In this document: piece by piece, positions 1 to 6,773 of the stretch | Layout: every line of letters begins with the position of its first letter | How positions within the stretch are numbered: the first letter of the stretch is position 1 | DNA from: Casp-actino8 sp945862545 | GTDB taxonomy: Bacteria; Actinomycetota; Acidimicrobiia; Acidimicrobiales; Ilumatobacteraceae | DNA: 12,673 nucleotides | Assembly: GCA_945862545.1 (NCBI GenBank) | Contig: CAMAYS010000055.1 | Location: 1-12,673 of the forward strand | Reading direction: 5' to 3' | Notes under the pieces: generated by a model | Told to the model about the DNA's origin: nothing | Database searches by the model: none | What the model saw: the letters and a program-made list of their open reading frames with translations, nothing else | Program-made: the position numbers and the translations under genes

Positions 1-364
<364 letters not shown>

Positions 365-374
365 ACCTCAAATT

Positions 375-677
375 TTATTGATCATCCTCGCTAGCAAGGG
401 CCGCTGCTCTCACGCGACCAAGTTCTTCAAGTTGCATTTCCTCCCTGATGTTCAACAACTTGGCGTAGAACATCAGTCCCCGCGCCGTACCAGTGACGCG
501 AACTGGGACGCGATCTCCAAGATCACTGGCAAACCCCTGAGGGATCTCCACCTTGTAGACCCCCGCATCAAAAAGATCACTCTCGTCAGCTGCCAAAGCA
601 GCGGCTTCGTATCCCCCGCCACCAAAGACTTCAGCATCAACAAAAAAGGTAAACATAGTGACCGTTTCGTTACTCAC
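375..677 (-). CDS. Small acidic protein of unknown function (100 aa)
   Basis: I do not recognise this protein. It starts with GTG at 677 and ends with TAA at 375-377. It is acidic, with alternating hydrophobic stretches suggesting a small beta-rich fold (residues about 8-65), then a charged helix-like C-terminus ending in EDDQ. There is no signal peptide or membrane segment. The codon pattern, with many G-starting codons, supports this strand over the overlapping plus-strand frame. The start is unusual: the good GGAGG at 693-697 is placed for an ATG at 685, but that ATG opens a three-codon frame whose TGA overlaps this GTG. An internal ATG at 656 is an alternative start. It is convergent with rnpB and divergent from the P450. 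Confidence 0.62.
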   Translation of the reverse strand: MSNETVTMFTFFVDAEVFGGGGYEAAALAADESDLFDAGVYKVEIPQGFASDLGDRVPVRVTGTARGLMFYAKLLNIREEMQLEELGRVRAAALASEDDQ

Positions 678-685
678 GATTGCAT
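674..685 (-). other. Three-codon leader mini-ORF (Met-Gln-Ser-stop)
   Basis: ATG at 685-683 is followed by CAA, TCG and TGA. It sits 7 bases after a textbook GGAGG at 693-697. The TGA shares bases with the GTG start of the 100-residue gene in a GTGA overlap at 674-677. Either ribosomes load on the mini-ORF and restart on the GTG (translational coupling), or one base has been lost or gained and the real protein begins Met-Gln-Ser in frame with the downstream gene. An upstream in-frame ATG at 705 would lengthen the leader peptide to ten residues. Confidence 0.4.
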
Positions 686-692
686 CTTGCCA

Positions 693-697
693 CCTCC
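693..697 (-). promoter_or_regulatory. Shine-Dalgarno GGAGG
   Basis: This is the strongest ribosome binding site near the left end. It is 7 bases from the ATG at 685 but 15 bases from the GTG at 677, so it favours initiation at the mini-ORF rather than directly at the annotated gene. Confidence 0.6.
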
Positions 698-772
698 AGA
701 TTTCATTGTCTCGCTCGAAACACGAATTGCCGAACAGGCGATTGGGGTTCTTGACGACTACGGTTACTAGAT

Positions 773-2047
773 ATGAGCAAGATCACAACGCAATCCCTCC
801 CCAAAGTCAGCCTCGCTGACATCGACCTTTCATCGCCCGAGTTCTGGCTCAAAGACCGCCTCTTTCGCGAAGGTGCTTTCAAAACCCTGCGCGACGAATC
901 CCCCTTTGCTTTTTTCAAAGAACTCGTTATTGAAGGTTCCCCCTTCCCTACTGGACCTGGGTATCGAGCCATCACGCGGCACGACGACATCTGGCAGATC
1001 AGCCGTAACCCACAGCTTTTCTGCAGCGGTAAGGGCTCCAATATCGGCGATCTACCGATGGAGATGAACGAATTCTTCGGCTCCATGATCAACATGGATG
1101 ACCCCAAACACTTCCGTTTACGCAGCATCGTCTCACGTGGATTCGCTCCTAAAGAAGTTGCCCGTATTGAAGACCAAGTGCGCTCACGCGCCGAGCGACT
1201 CGTCACCGAACTCATCGAACGCTTTCCCAATGGTGAATGCGATTTCGTTGAAGAGGTAGCGGCGGCCTTACCACTCGGGATTATCTGCGACATGATGGGC
1301 ATCCCAGAAGAAGATCACAAGCAAATCTTTCATTGGACCAATGTCATCTTGGGTGTCGGCGACCCTGAATTCGGTTCATCACTTGAAGACCTGATGAAGG
1401 TCGCTATCGAAATGTTCACCTACGCTCAAGCCCTTGGTGAAAGTCGAATCACTCATCCACAAGATGACGTGACTTCAGCAATGATGAATGCCATCGTTGA
1501 TGGTGAGCGACTCACCGCACAAGAGTTCGGTTCTTTCTTCATTTTGTTAGTCGTCGCTGGCAACGAAACGACACGTAATGCGATCAGTCATGGCATGAAA
1601 TTGCTCACTGACAACCCTGCGCAAAAAGATCTGTGGTTCAACGATTTTGATGCGAACACTAAATCTGCTGTTGAAGAAATCGTGCGTTACGCAACGCCAG
1701 TGATCCACTTCCGTCGCACAGTTACCGAAGACACCGAGTTGTCAGGACAAAAACTTCTTGCCGGCGAAAAAGTCGTGATGTGGTACTGCTCAGGCAACCG
1801 CGACGAGCGCTCTTTCAACGACCCTTTTGCCTTCGACGTCACCCGTTCGTCAAGCACGGCCCAGGTTGGCTTTGGTGCAGGTGGCCCACATTTCTGCCTC
1901 GGTGCAAATCTGGCCCGCCGCGAGATCTCCGTGATGTTTGATGAGATTCGTCGACGCCTACCAAAGATGCGGATCACTGGTGAACCAGCCCTGCTGCAGA
2001 GTTCATTCATCAACGGCATCAAACGCATGCCTTGCGCCTGGCACTAA
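773..2047 (+). CDS. Cytochrome P450
   Basis: This is a soluble bacterial cytochrome P450 of 424 residues, a haem-thiolate monooxygenase that inserts one oxygen atom into an organic substrate using electrons from a ferredoxin. The I-helix motif AGNETT lies at residues 262-267, the ExxR pair is E302/R305, and the haem loop FGAGGPHFCLG at 367-377 carries ligand C375. The motif INMDDPKHFRLR (about 106-117) is the usual C-helix region. The haem loop and length resemble the CYP124/CYP125/CYP142 neighbourhood that oxidises methyl-branched lipids and sterol side chains, but the substrate is inference. No ferredoxin or reductase gene is adjacent. No Shine-Dalgarno precedes the ATG; a possible -10 TACGGT at 759-764 would allow a nearly leaderless message. 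The stop overlaps the tdk stop by 4 bases. Confidence 0.96.
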   Translation: MSKITTQSLPKVSLADIDLSSPEFWLKDRLFREGAFKTLRDESPFAFFKELVIEGSPFPTGPGYRAITRHDDIWQISRNPQLFCSGKGSNIGDLPMEMNEFFGSMINMDDPKHFRLRSIVSRGFAPKEVARIEDQVRSRAERLVTELIERFPNGECDFVEEVAAALPLGIICDMMGIPEEDHKQIFHWTNVILGVGDPEFGSSLEDLMKVAIEMFTYAQALGESRITHPQDDVTSAMMNAIVDGERLTAQEFGSFFILLVVAGNETTRNAISHGMKLLTDNPAQKDLWFNDFDANTKSAVEEIVRYATPVIHFRRTVTEDTELSGQKLLAGEKVVMWYCSGNRDERSFNDPFAFDVTRSSSTAQVGFGAGGPHFCLGANLARREISVMFDEIRRRLPKMRITGEPALLQSSFINGIKRMPCAWH

Positions 2048-2655
2048 GAAGTTTTTTCTTGACCCATATCGCCACGCACATAATGGCGGCGACAGAGAAG
2101 TTCATAGCGCACGACATCGCCGAACAATGGTACGGCGACATCATTAGTGTCACCCACAACGACGGTTTCACCTTCATAGACAACAACACCGTTGATCACA
2201 CGGGCGTTGTGTGTAGCTCGTGAACCACACCAGCAACGCGCTTCAACCTGCATTTCAACTCGTTCATCTGCAACTTCAAGCATGCGCTTTGTGCCCTCAA
2301 ACAATAAGCCTTTAAAGTCAGTGATCAGACCAAATGCGTAGACATCTACTCCGAGATCATCAACGATGCGCGCTAATTGATCGCATTGTTCAAGCGTATA
2401 AAACTGCACTTCATCACAGACAATGAAATCGAGCGGCATTCTTGTTTCAGCAAGAGCGAACAAATCAATGGACTGTGAAACCTCGACAGCTGGTGCCGAG
2501 ACTCCGAGGCGACTCGTGACCTGAGTTCCATCTCGGTCAAGTTTGGTCAGGAGCAGACCTCTGCGATCTCTCACCGCCAAATTAAAATGAATCTGCAAAG
2601 CAAGTGTACTTTTGCCAGAACCCATCGTGCCGAAACTGAAACGTAAAGTAGCCAT
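2044..2655 (-). CDS. tdk: Thymidine kinase (type II)
   Basis: This enzyme phosphorylates thymidine to dTMP with ATP in the nucleotide salvage pathway. At 203 residues it has the usual length for the bacterial type II family. The P-loop GTMGSGKST is at residues 9-17. The CDEVQF segment at 80-85 contains the Mg-binding Asp and catalytic base E82. The lasso region follows the GLITDFKG segment (109-116). Zinc ligands appear as C141 and C143 plus C188 and H191, and the RVINGVVVYEGE stretch matches the substrate-binding lasso of the family. It lies 38 bases downstream of the EEP hydrolase on the same strand and probably shares its transcript. It meets the P450 gene tail to tail with interlocking stop codons. 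Confidence 0.95.
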   Translation of the reverse strand: MATLRFSFGTMGSGKSTLALQIHFNLAVRDRRGLLLTKLDRDGTQVTSRLGVSAPAVEVSQSIDLFALAETRMPLDFIVCDEVQFYTLEQCDQLARIVDDLGVDVYAFGLITDFKGLLFEGTKRMLEVADERVEMQVEARCWCGSRATHNARVINGVVVYEGETVVVGDTNDVAVPLFGDVVRYELLCRRHYVRGDMGQEKTS

Positions 2656-2693
2656 GACCTGACCGAACTTACTCGCTCAGAGGGACTGACGAA

Positions 2694-3500
2694 CTAAGAG
2701 GAGAGAGTCGCCCCCGAAAGAATTTCTGGGACTCGAACATCAGCCACGACGGCATAGTGATCGCTACCCTGAACCCCATCAATCGGGTTGACCCCCGCAA
2801 GCCAAATCTTGGACGGATGTCCAGCGGGCTTGGGTCTCGGCCAACTCACGAATAGATAATCAAGGCGGCGATTTGGCCAATTGGCATCCGCTAGATACGG
2901 ATTAGCGCTACTCCACGTATGACCACTGTCCTCGCCGCGTAATTCCCACATATCTGCAAACACTAAATTCGGGTGTCTCACAGATGTACGACCGGTCAAA
3001 CGTCGGATCTCGTCGCTATCGGGCACTGCATTGAAGTCACCACCAAGCAGAACCGGCAAATCTATTTTCGGATCTCCGCGCAAACTCAAAGCAAGATCGG
3101 CGATTGCATCAACCTGCAACATTCGCACAGCTGATTCATCAAAACGATGGTCGAGATGGGTGCAGATCACTGGCCAAGGTCCCCACGGAGAATCAAGGAC
3201 CGCAAATAATGCTCGACGGTGTGCAGGGTCGCCCTTGGCATTAGGTAACGCAATTTGACCATGCCGAATAATCGGCCAACGCGACAAAATGGCATTACCC
3301 ATGTGCCATTCACTTAGAGTGACGACAACCTGGTAATTCAGTGTGGCGGCAAAACCTTGCGCCTGTTGCTCGGTGGTGTGTACCTCTTGCAAGAACACAA
3401 CGTCAGGATTCTCTTCGCGCAGAACCTCTTCAATGACGCTCTGACGTTCTTTCCATGGACCGAAGTGCCACCAAAGATTCCAAGTCAGAACTCTGATCAA
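2694..3500 (-). CDS. Endonuclease/exonuclease/phosphatase (EEP) family hydrolase
   Basis: This is a metal-dependent phosphodiesterase or phosphatase of the DNase I-like EEP fold, 268 residues when started at TTG 3500. All signature motifs are present: TWNLW (N8), LQEV (catalytic E39), CTHLDH (H115), GGDFN (D155, N157), RLDYLF (D214) and the C-terminal GSDHYAVVADV (D247, H248). The substrate cannot be read from the sequence; members cut DNA, phosphoinositides or sphingomyelin. There is no signal peptide, so it is probably cytoplasmic. I prefer TTG at 3500 because the fold begins right there (IRVLTWN) and because the TTG overlaps the TGA of a 45-residue gene in the same strand, as in coupled operons. 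An upstream ATG at 3563 would add 21 residues with no family resemblance. Confidence 0.88.
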   Translation of the reverse strand: MIRVLTWNLWWHFGPWKERQSVIEEVLREENPDVVFLQEVHTTEQQAQGFAATLNYQVVVTLSEWHMGNAILSRWPIIRHGQIALPNAKGDPAHRRALFAVLDSPWGPWPVICTHLDHRFDESAVRMLQVDAIADLALSLRGDPKIDLPVLLGGDFNAVPDSDEIRRLTGRTSVRHPNLVFADMWELRGEDSGHTWSSANPYLADANWPNRRLDYLFVSWPRPKPAGHPSKIWLAGVNPIDGVQGSDHYAVVADVRVPEILSGATLSS

Positions 3501-3634
3501 GGCGTGGTCAGTATCGCCAGCACGATGACGCCGTAGGCGGCAAAGGCAATCGACAACATGCACGGGGCGAAACGAAAGTTTCGTGGGGGCTTCACTTCGC
3601 TGGTCTCAAGATTCTCAAAAAAATGTTGGCTCAT
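3497..3634 (-). CDS. 45-residue single-pass membrane microprotein
   Basis: This short frame reads from ATG 3634 to TGA 3497. It has a charged or polar N-terminal half (residues 1-22) followed by a hydrophobic helix at about 23-42 (PCMLSIAFAAYGVIVLAIL) and a short TTP tail, as expected for a small inner-membrane protein. A GTG codon directly upstream (3637) is an alternative start. Its TGA overlaps the TTG start of the EEP hydrolase, which argues that it is translated and coupled. No good Shine-Dalgarno is visible; a GATAAC box at 3645-3650 lies 7 bases before the GTG and could drive a leaderless message. Function unknown; it could anchor or regulate the downstream hydrolase, which is inference. 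Confidence 0.6.
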   Translation of the reverse strand: MSQHFFENLETSEVKPPRNFRFAPCMLSIAFAAYGVIVLAILTTP

Positions 3635-3764
3635 CACGATGAGAGTTATCGGTCCATCCCCGTCGAGCCTTGAGACATTTCCGAGAATACCCCCTCACGC
3701 TGGGCAGATGCACACTTCGCCCGACTTGCGTCGTTATTACCACTAGAGATTTTTACCCACAACA

Positions 3765-3773
3765 GAAAGAAGA
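3765..3773 (+). promoter_or_regulatory. Purine-rich ribosome binding site setting the VWA start
   Basis: The stretch GAAAGAAGA lies 7 bases before the ATG at 3781. It favours that start over the longer frame opening at 3670, whose extra 37 residues have no resemblance to the domain. Confidence 0.5.
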
Positions 3774-3780
3774 AAAAATC

Positions 3781-5052
3781 ATGAAACCACTAGTCCGCCT
3801 CGATCAATCAATCATCCTCGTGCGACACGACGAGATCGTCAACATGATGCTCGAACTCACCGCACCACCTTCCCCTGCGACTGAGCGAGCCCCCCTGGAT
3901 ATCGCCTTGGTCGTTGACCGTTCAGGTTCAATGGAAGGAGAACCCCTTGATTCCGTGCGTCGCGCAGTTCTCGAACTGATTCGCGTCGCTGGCCCCAATG
4001 ACCGCATTGCGGTGATCAGTTTTGATACGGCCATCGATGTTGTGCTGCCCCTTGCGCACCACAGCCTGCCTGCGGTCCGCGATCGCATTCTGAATATTCA
4101 CAGCGGTGGCTCAACGAATTTATCGGGTGGCTGGCTGAAGGGATTTGAAATTCTGAACTCGGCCACACCAAACACCGGGTCCTTACCAGCAATTAAACGA
4201 ATCATCGTCCTCACTGACGGACATGCCAACTCCGGCGTGACTGATAGCGACGAATTGTGCACCATGGTCCGCGGAGCTACATCTCATAGTGTCTCCACTT
4301 CAATGATCGGCTTTGCCGACGGATATGACGAAAAATTGTTGGCTGCCATGGCAGATGCTGGACGTGGCAACGATTATTGGTGCGCCGGACCCGATCAGGC
4401 ACTCAATGTTTTCAATGCTGAGTTTGATGGGCTGGCCTCAGTCGTTGCGCAAAATATCTCTTTGGAGATTCAACCCACTGAGGCCACCGCCGCCTGTGAA
4501 GTTCTCAACGAGTTCGATGGCGTTGACGTCCCCGGAGCTCCAGGGGCTCGTCAGATCATGATCGGCGATGCCTTTAGTGATGAGGTGCGACGTGTTGTCG
4601 TACGTTTCACATTGCGTCCACGACTGGGAGTCGGCACATTCACAGTTGCCAACTTGGTTCTACGTTGGGCCTCAACCATTGGATCAGTTGAACTCCACGA
4701 ATTGACGATCCCAATCGACCTCGAGTCCACGGAAAATGCCAGCGACCTCCGCGAGATGGACATTGAGGTCACCAAGCAGGTCCTTTTATTGCAGGTTGCC
4801 GAATTGCGCAAAGCAGCCATCAAGCAAGCCCGGGAAGGTCATATTGACAAAGCCCGTATTCTTCTCAACCAGGTAGTAGCCATCTTGGTTGCCACTGGTG
4901 CTGATCAGCGGGAAATTGACGAGATCAACGAACTCACGCAACGCCTTGAGCATTTCGGTGAACGCGATATGAAGATGCTGCATTCGATGTCTCGTAGCTC
5001 CATTAAGGGTCGCAACAAGCGCTTTGATCCGAACGACCCGTTCAAGTCCTGA
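3781..5052 (+). CDS. Cytoplasmic von Willebrand factor A (VWA) domain protein
   Basis: The 423-residue protein carries a VWA domain at about residues 38-225 with a complete metal-ion-dependent adhesion site: DRSGS (D46, S48, S50), T112 in GGSTN, and D146 in LTDG. A beta-rich region follows (about 226-315), then an alpha-helical stretch (about 322-395, with REGHIDKARILLNQ resembling a TPR-like helix pair) and a basic tail. There is no signal peptide or transmembrane helix, so it probably acts in the cytoplasm, binding a partner protein through Mg. Such proteins often work with MoxR-type AAA ATPases, but none is present here. It is divergent from the microprotein-EEP-tdk cluster. An SDR gene follows 52 bases downstream on the same strand. 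The precise role is unknown. Confidence 0.88.
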   Translation: MKPLVRLDQSIILVRHDEIVNMMLELTAPPSPATERAPLDIALVVDRSGSMEGEPLDSVRRAVLELIRVAGPNDRIAVISFDTAIDVVLPLAHHSLPAVRDRILNIHSGGSTNLSGGWLKGFEILNSATPNTGSLPAIKRIIVLTDGHANSGVTDSDELCTMVRGATSHSVSTSMIGFADGYDEKLLAAMADAGRGNDYWCAGPDQALNVFNAEFDGLASVVAQNISLEIQPTEATAACEVLNEFDGVDVPGAPGARQIMIGDAFSDEVRRVVVRFTLRPRLGVGTFTVANLVLRWASTIGSVELHELTIPIDLESTENASDLREMDIEVTKQVLLLQVAELRKAAIKQAREGHIDKARILLNQVVAILVATGADQREIDEINELTQRLEHFGERDMKMLHSMSRSSIKGRNKRFDPNDPFKS

Positions 5053-5094
5053 GCCTGCCGACTAAGTTCTAGAGTCAACTACTCATTTAAAAAT

Positions 5095-5100
5095 GGAGAG
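5095..5100 (+). promoter_or_regulatory. Shine-Dalgarno GGAGAG for the SDR
   Basis: GGAGAG ends 4 bases before ATG 5105 and overlaps the upstream ATG at 5093. The downstream ATG therefore is the likely start. Confidence 0.55.
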
Positions 5101-5104
5101 ACTC

Positions 5105-6085
5105 ATGAGCGAACGTTTTGAAAATGGATTCACCGGCCGAGTTGCCGTCGTCACTGGCGGCGGCACCGGCATGGGTCGTGAGTTGGTTCGTCAACTCACG
5201 GCCGACGGATGTGATGTGGCGACCTGCGATGTCATGGAGGACACCCTCGCGGAGACCGCAGCCATGTGTGCATCTGACGGAAACTCGGGACAAATACTGA
5301 CCTTCATTGCCGATGTCTCGATTGAGACGCAGGTTCTCGCATTTCGTGATGCCGTGGCGGCATGGCGGCCACATGTCAACTTGTTATTCAACAACGCTGG
5401 CATCGGCGGTGGCGGCAGCATTATTGAAGAGGACCGTCACGACTGGGAAAAAACCTTTGGTGTGTGCTGGTACGGCGTGTACTACAACACCCGCGCCTTC
5501 TTACAAATGTTGCTCGATGCCCCGATCGGTCATGTGATTAATACGAGTTCAGTCAATGGTTTTTGGGCGTCGCTCGGACCGAACGTTCCTCACACGGCTT
5601 ACAGCGCCGCCAAGTTCGCGGTCAAGGGTTTTACTGAAGCGCTGATCACTGACTTCCGTATGAATGCGCCGACGCTACGCGCTTCACTTGTCATGCCTGG
5701 CCATATCGGAACCTCAATCGCCATCAACTCACGCAAGCTGCTGGGAGCCGATCCAAAAGAGATGACTGCAGAGCAAATCGCACAGATGCGCTCTCGTTTC
5801 ACCAAGGCTGGCATCGATCTCAGTGGCGCCAGTGACGAAGATCTTCGGGTGGGGATTCAAGCTCAAGGTGAGGCTTTTCGAGACAATGCTCCGATGTCGG
5901 GATCTGAAGCGGCAACTGTCATTTTGAACGGAGTTAAGCAAGGTGAGTGGCGAATCTTGGTGGGCGCTGACGCGGTGATTCTTGACGAAATGGTGCGCTC
6001 CTATCCAACTGATGCCTACTTGCCGGATTTCATGGAACGGGTGCAGGCCCGTGGCGCACTTGGTGGTATCCCCAGCAGTTTGTGA
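5105..6085 (+). CDS. Short-chain dehydrogenase/reductase (classical SDR)
   Basis: This is an NAD(P)-dependent oxidoreductase of 326 residues that would interconvert an alcohol and a ketone. The Rossmann cofactor motif TGGGTGMG is at residues 17-24, NNAG at 96-99, the catalytic serine in NTSS at about 148-149, and the YSAAK catalytic pair Y166/K170. An Asp at 42 after the second strand (CDV) suggests NAD rather than NADP. The protein is longer than the usual 250 residues because of an inserted helical segment at about 205-265 and a C-terminal extension, a form common among actinobacterial SDRs annotated for lipid or steroid-like substrates. The substrate cannot be assigned. The start is chosen by the GGAGAG site; ATG 5093 would add four residues. 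It is convergent with the small-protein pair, 19 bases apart. Confidence 0.93.
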   Translation: MSERFENGFTGRVAVVTGGGTGMGRELVRQLTADGCDVATCDVMEDTLAETAAMCASDGNSGQILTFIADVSIETQVLAFRDAVAAWRPHVNLLFNNAGIGGGGSIIEEDRHDWEKTFGVCWYGVYYNTRAFLQMLLDAPIGHVINTSSVNGFWASLGPNVPHTAYSAAKFAVKGFTEALITDFRMNAPTLRASLVMPGHIGTSIAINSRKLLGADPKEMTAEQIAQMRSRFTKAGIDLSGASDEDLRVGIQAQGEAFRDNAPMSGSEAATVILNGVKQGEWRILVGADAVILDEMVRSYPTDAYLPDFMERVQARGALGGIPSSL

Positions 6086-6104
6086 AATCAACTCGCCGAC
6101 GGTG

Positions 6105-6302
6105 CTACGAATAAGTCGGGCAACGCCTGGCAGCGTCGTGAGAATGCTGACTGAAGTGATGACCACATGTCGGACACAACGGATCGGTACGACGAAGACG
6201 ACGGGCATCACGTTCAGCCTCAATCTCACTCGCTAACTCGGCCTTTCGCTGACCCTTCTTTTTTCCGTGTCGGTACGACAGGTACGCCCCAAAGAGTCCC
6301 AT
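6105..6302 (-). CDS. Small protein with a Cys/His zinc-knuckle-like tail (65 aa)
   Basis: This is a 65-residue protein with a short hydrophobic N-terminus (GLFGAYLSY), a very basic segment (residues 11-20), a charged helix (about 21-39) and a C-terminal cluster C43, C46, H48, H49, H53, H55, C61 that could bind zinc. It lies 3 bases after the stop of the 111-residue gene on the same strand, so translation is probably coupled. I do not recognise the family. The metal-binding idea rests only on residue spacing. Confidence 0.55.
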   Translation of the reverse strand: MGLFGAYLSYRHGKKKGQRKAELASEIEAERDARRLRRTDPLCPTCGHHFSQHSHDAARRCPTYS

Positions 6303-6305
6303 GGT

Positions 6306-6641
6306 TCAGCCGATCACTTGTGGAAAGTCAGTGGCTCGACGGAGCCACAAAATGGATAAGCCGGAGCGTTTCTTGGGCCAAAAACTCTCATCTTCGACAT
6401 TCGGATCGCGCCATCCAACAGGTTCCTCACACGGCGGCAATTGGATGAACTGGCGCAACATAAATCCACGTTCAGCGGGCATTCCCGCAGCCTCCCATAT
6501 TTCCAAGCTAAATCTGGGATCTGCCAATATTTGCGCAGTCCTGCGCTCGGCCTCGCGGAGCATCGCAACTGGCACACGCCTGCGCTTGTCGATCCGCTTC
6601 TTGGCCACCGACTTGGGCCGAGTATCAAATTTCTTGGTCAT
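6306..6641 (-). CDS. Small basic protein of unknown function (111 aa)
   Basis: The first gene of a two-gene minus-strand operon, unrecognised. Its N-terminus is strongly basic (residues 3-34, many Lys and Arg), which suggests nucleic-acid or ribosome contact, though this is inference. A helical middle (about 27-70) is followed by a Trp- and Pro-containing tail. The start is the second of two adjacent ATGs: GAGAGGGG at 6647-6654 is 5 bases from ATG 6641 but only 2 from ATG 6644. Its TGA is 3 bases before the next gene. It diverges from the acyl-CoA dehydrogenase across about 130 bases. Confidence 0.6.
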   Translation of the reverse strand: MTKKFDTRPKSVAKKRIDKRRRVPVAMLREAERRTAQILADPRFSLEIWEAAGMPAERGFMLRQFIQLPPCEEPVGWRDPNVEDESFWPKKRSGLSILWLRRATDFPQVIG

Positions 6642-6646
6642 CATTA

Positions 6647-6654
6647 CCCCTCTC
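6647..6654 (-). promoter_or_regulatory. Ribosome binding site GAGAGGGG
   Basis: This purine-rich site sits at good distance from ATG 6641 and supports translation of the small basic protein on the minus strand. Confidence 0.5.
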
Positions 6655-6736
6655 ACTGACTATGAATCTCACATCTCTTAAACGACCGTAACTCGCCATT
6701 TTGTGCGCTGATCAGATGTTTTTTTACTCGTTGCGC

Positions 6737-6767
6737 TTGAGAGTTCGCCCAGTCAGCGTGTAAGAAT
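6737..6767 (+). promoter_or_regulatory. Candidate leaderless promoter of the acyl-CoA dehydrogenase
   Basis: A -35-like TTGAGA (6737-6742) is followed by a -10-like AAGAAT (6762-6767) with a 19-base spacer, or TAAGAA one base earlier with 18. Transcription 6-7 bases downstream would begin at the A of ATG 6774. No Shine-Dalgarno lies before this ATG, which fits a leaderless message. The spacer is slightly long, so this is tentative. Confidence 0.35.
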
Positions 6768-6773
6768 TAAGCC

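Noticed and set aside
378..770. 130-residue plus-strand frame ending just before the P450
   Set aside because: It overlaps the minus-strand 100-residue gene, which has better codon pattern and a nearby ribosome site. The plus frame has no ribosome site and an uneven composition.
3501..3563. N-terminal extension of the EEP hydrolase to ATG 3563
   Set aside because: The 21 extra residues are the out-of-frame reading of the 45-residue microprotein gene, and the fold begins at the TTG at 3500.
3670..3780. N-terminal extension of the VWA protein to ATG 3670
   Set aside because: The purine-rich ribosome site at 3765-3773 points to ATG 3781, and the extension looks like untranslated leader.
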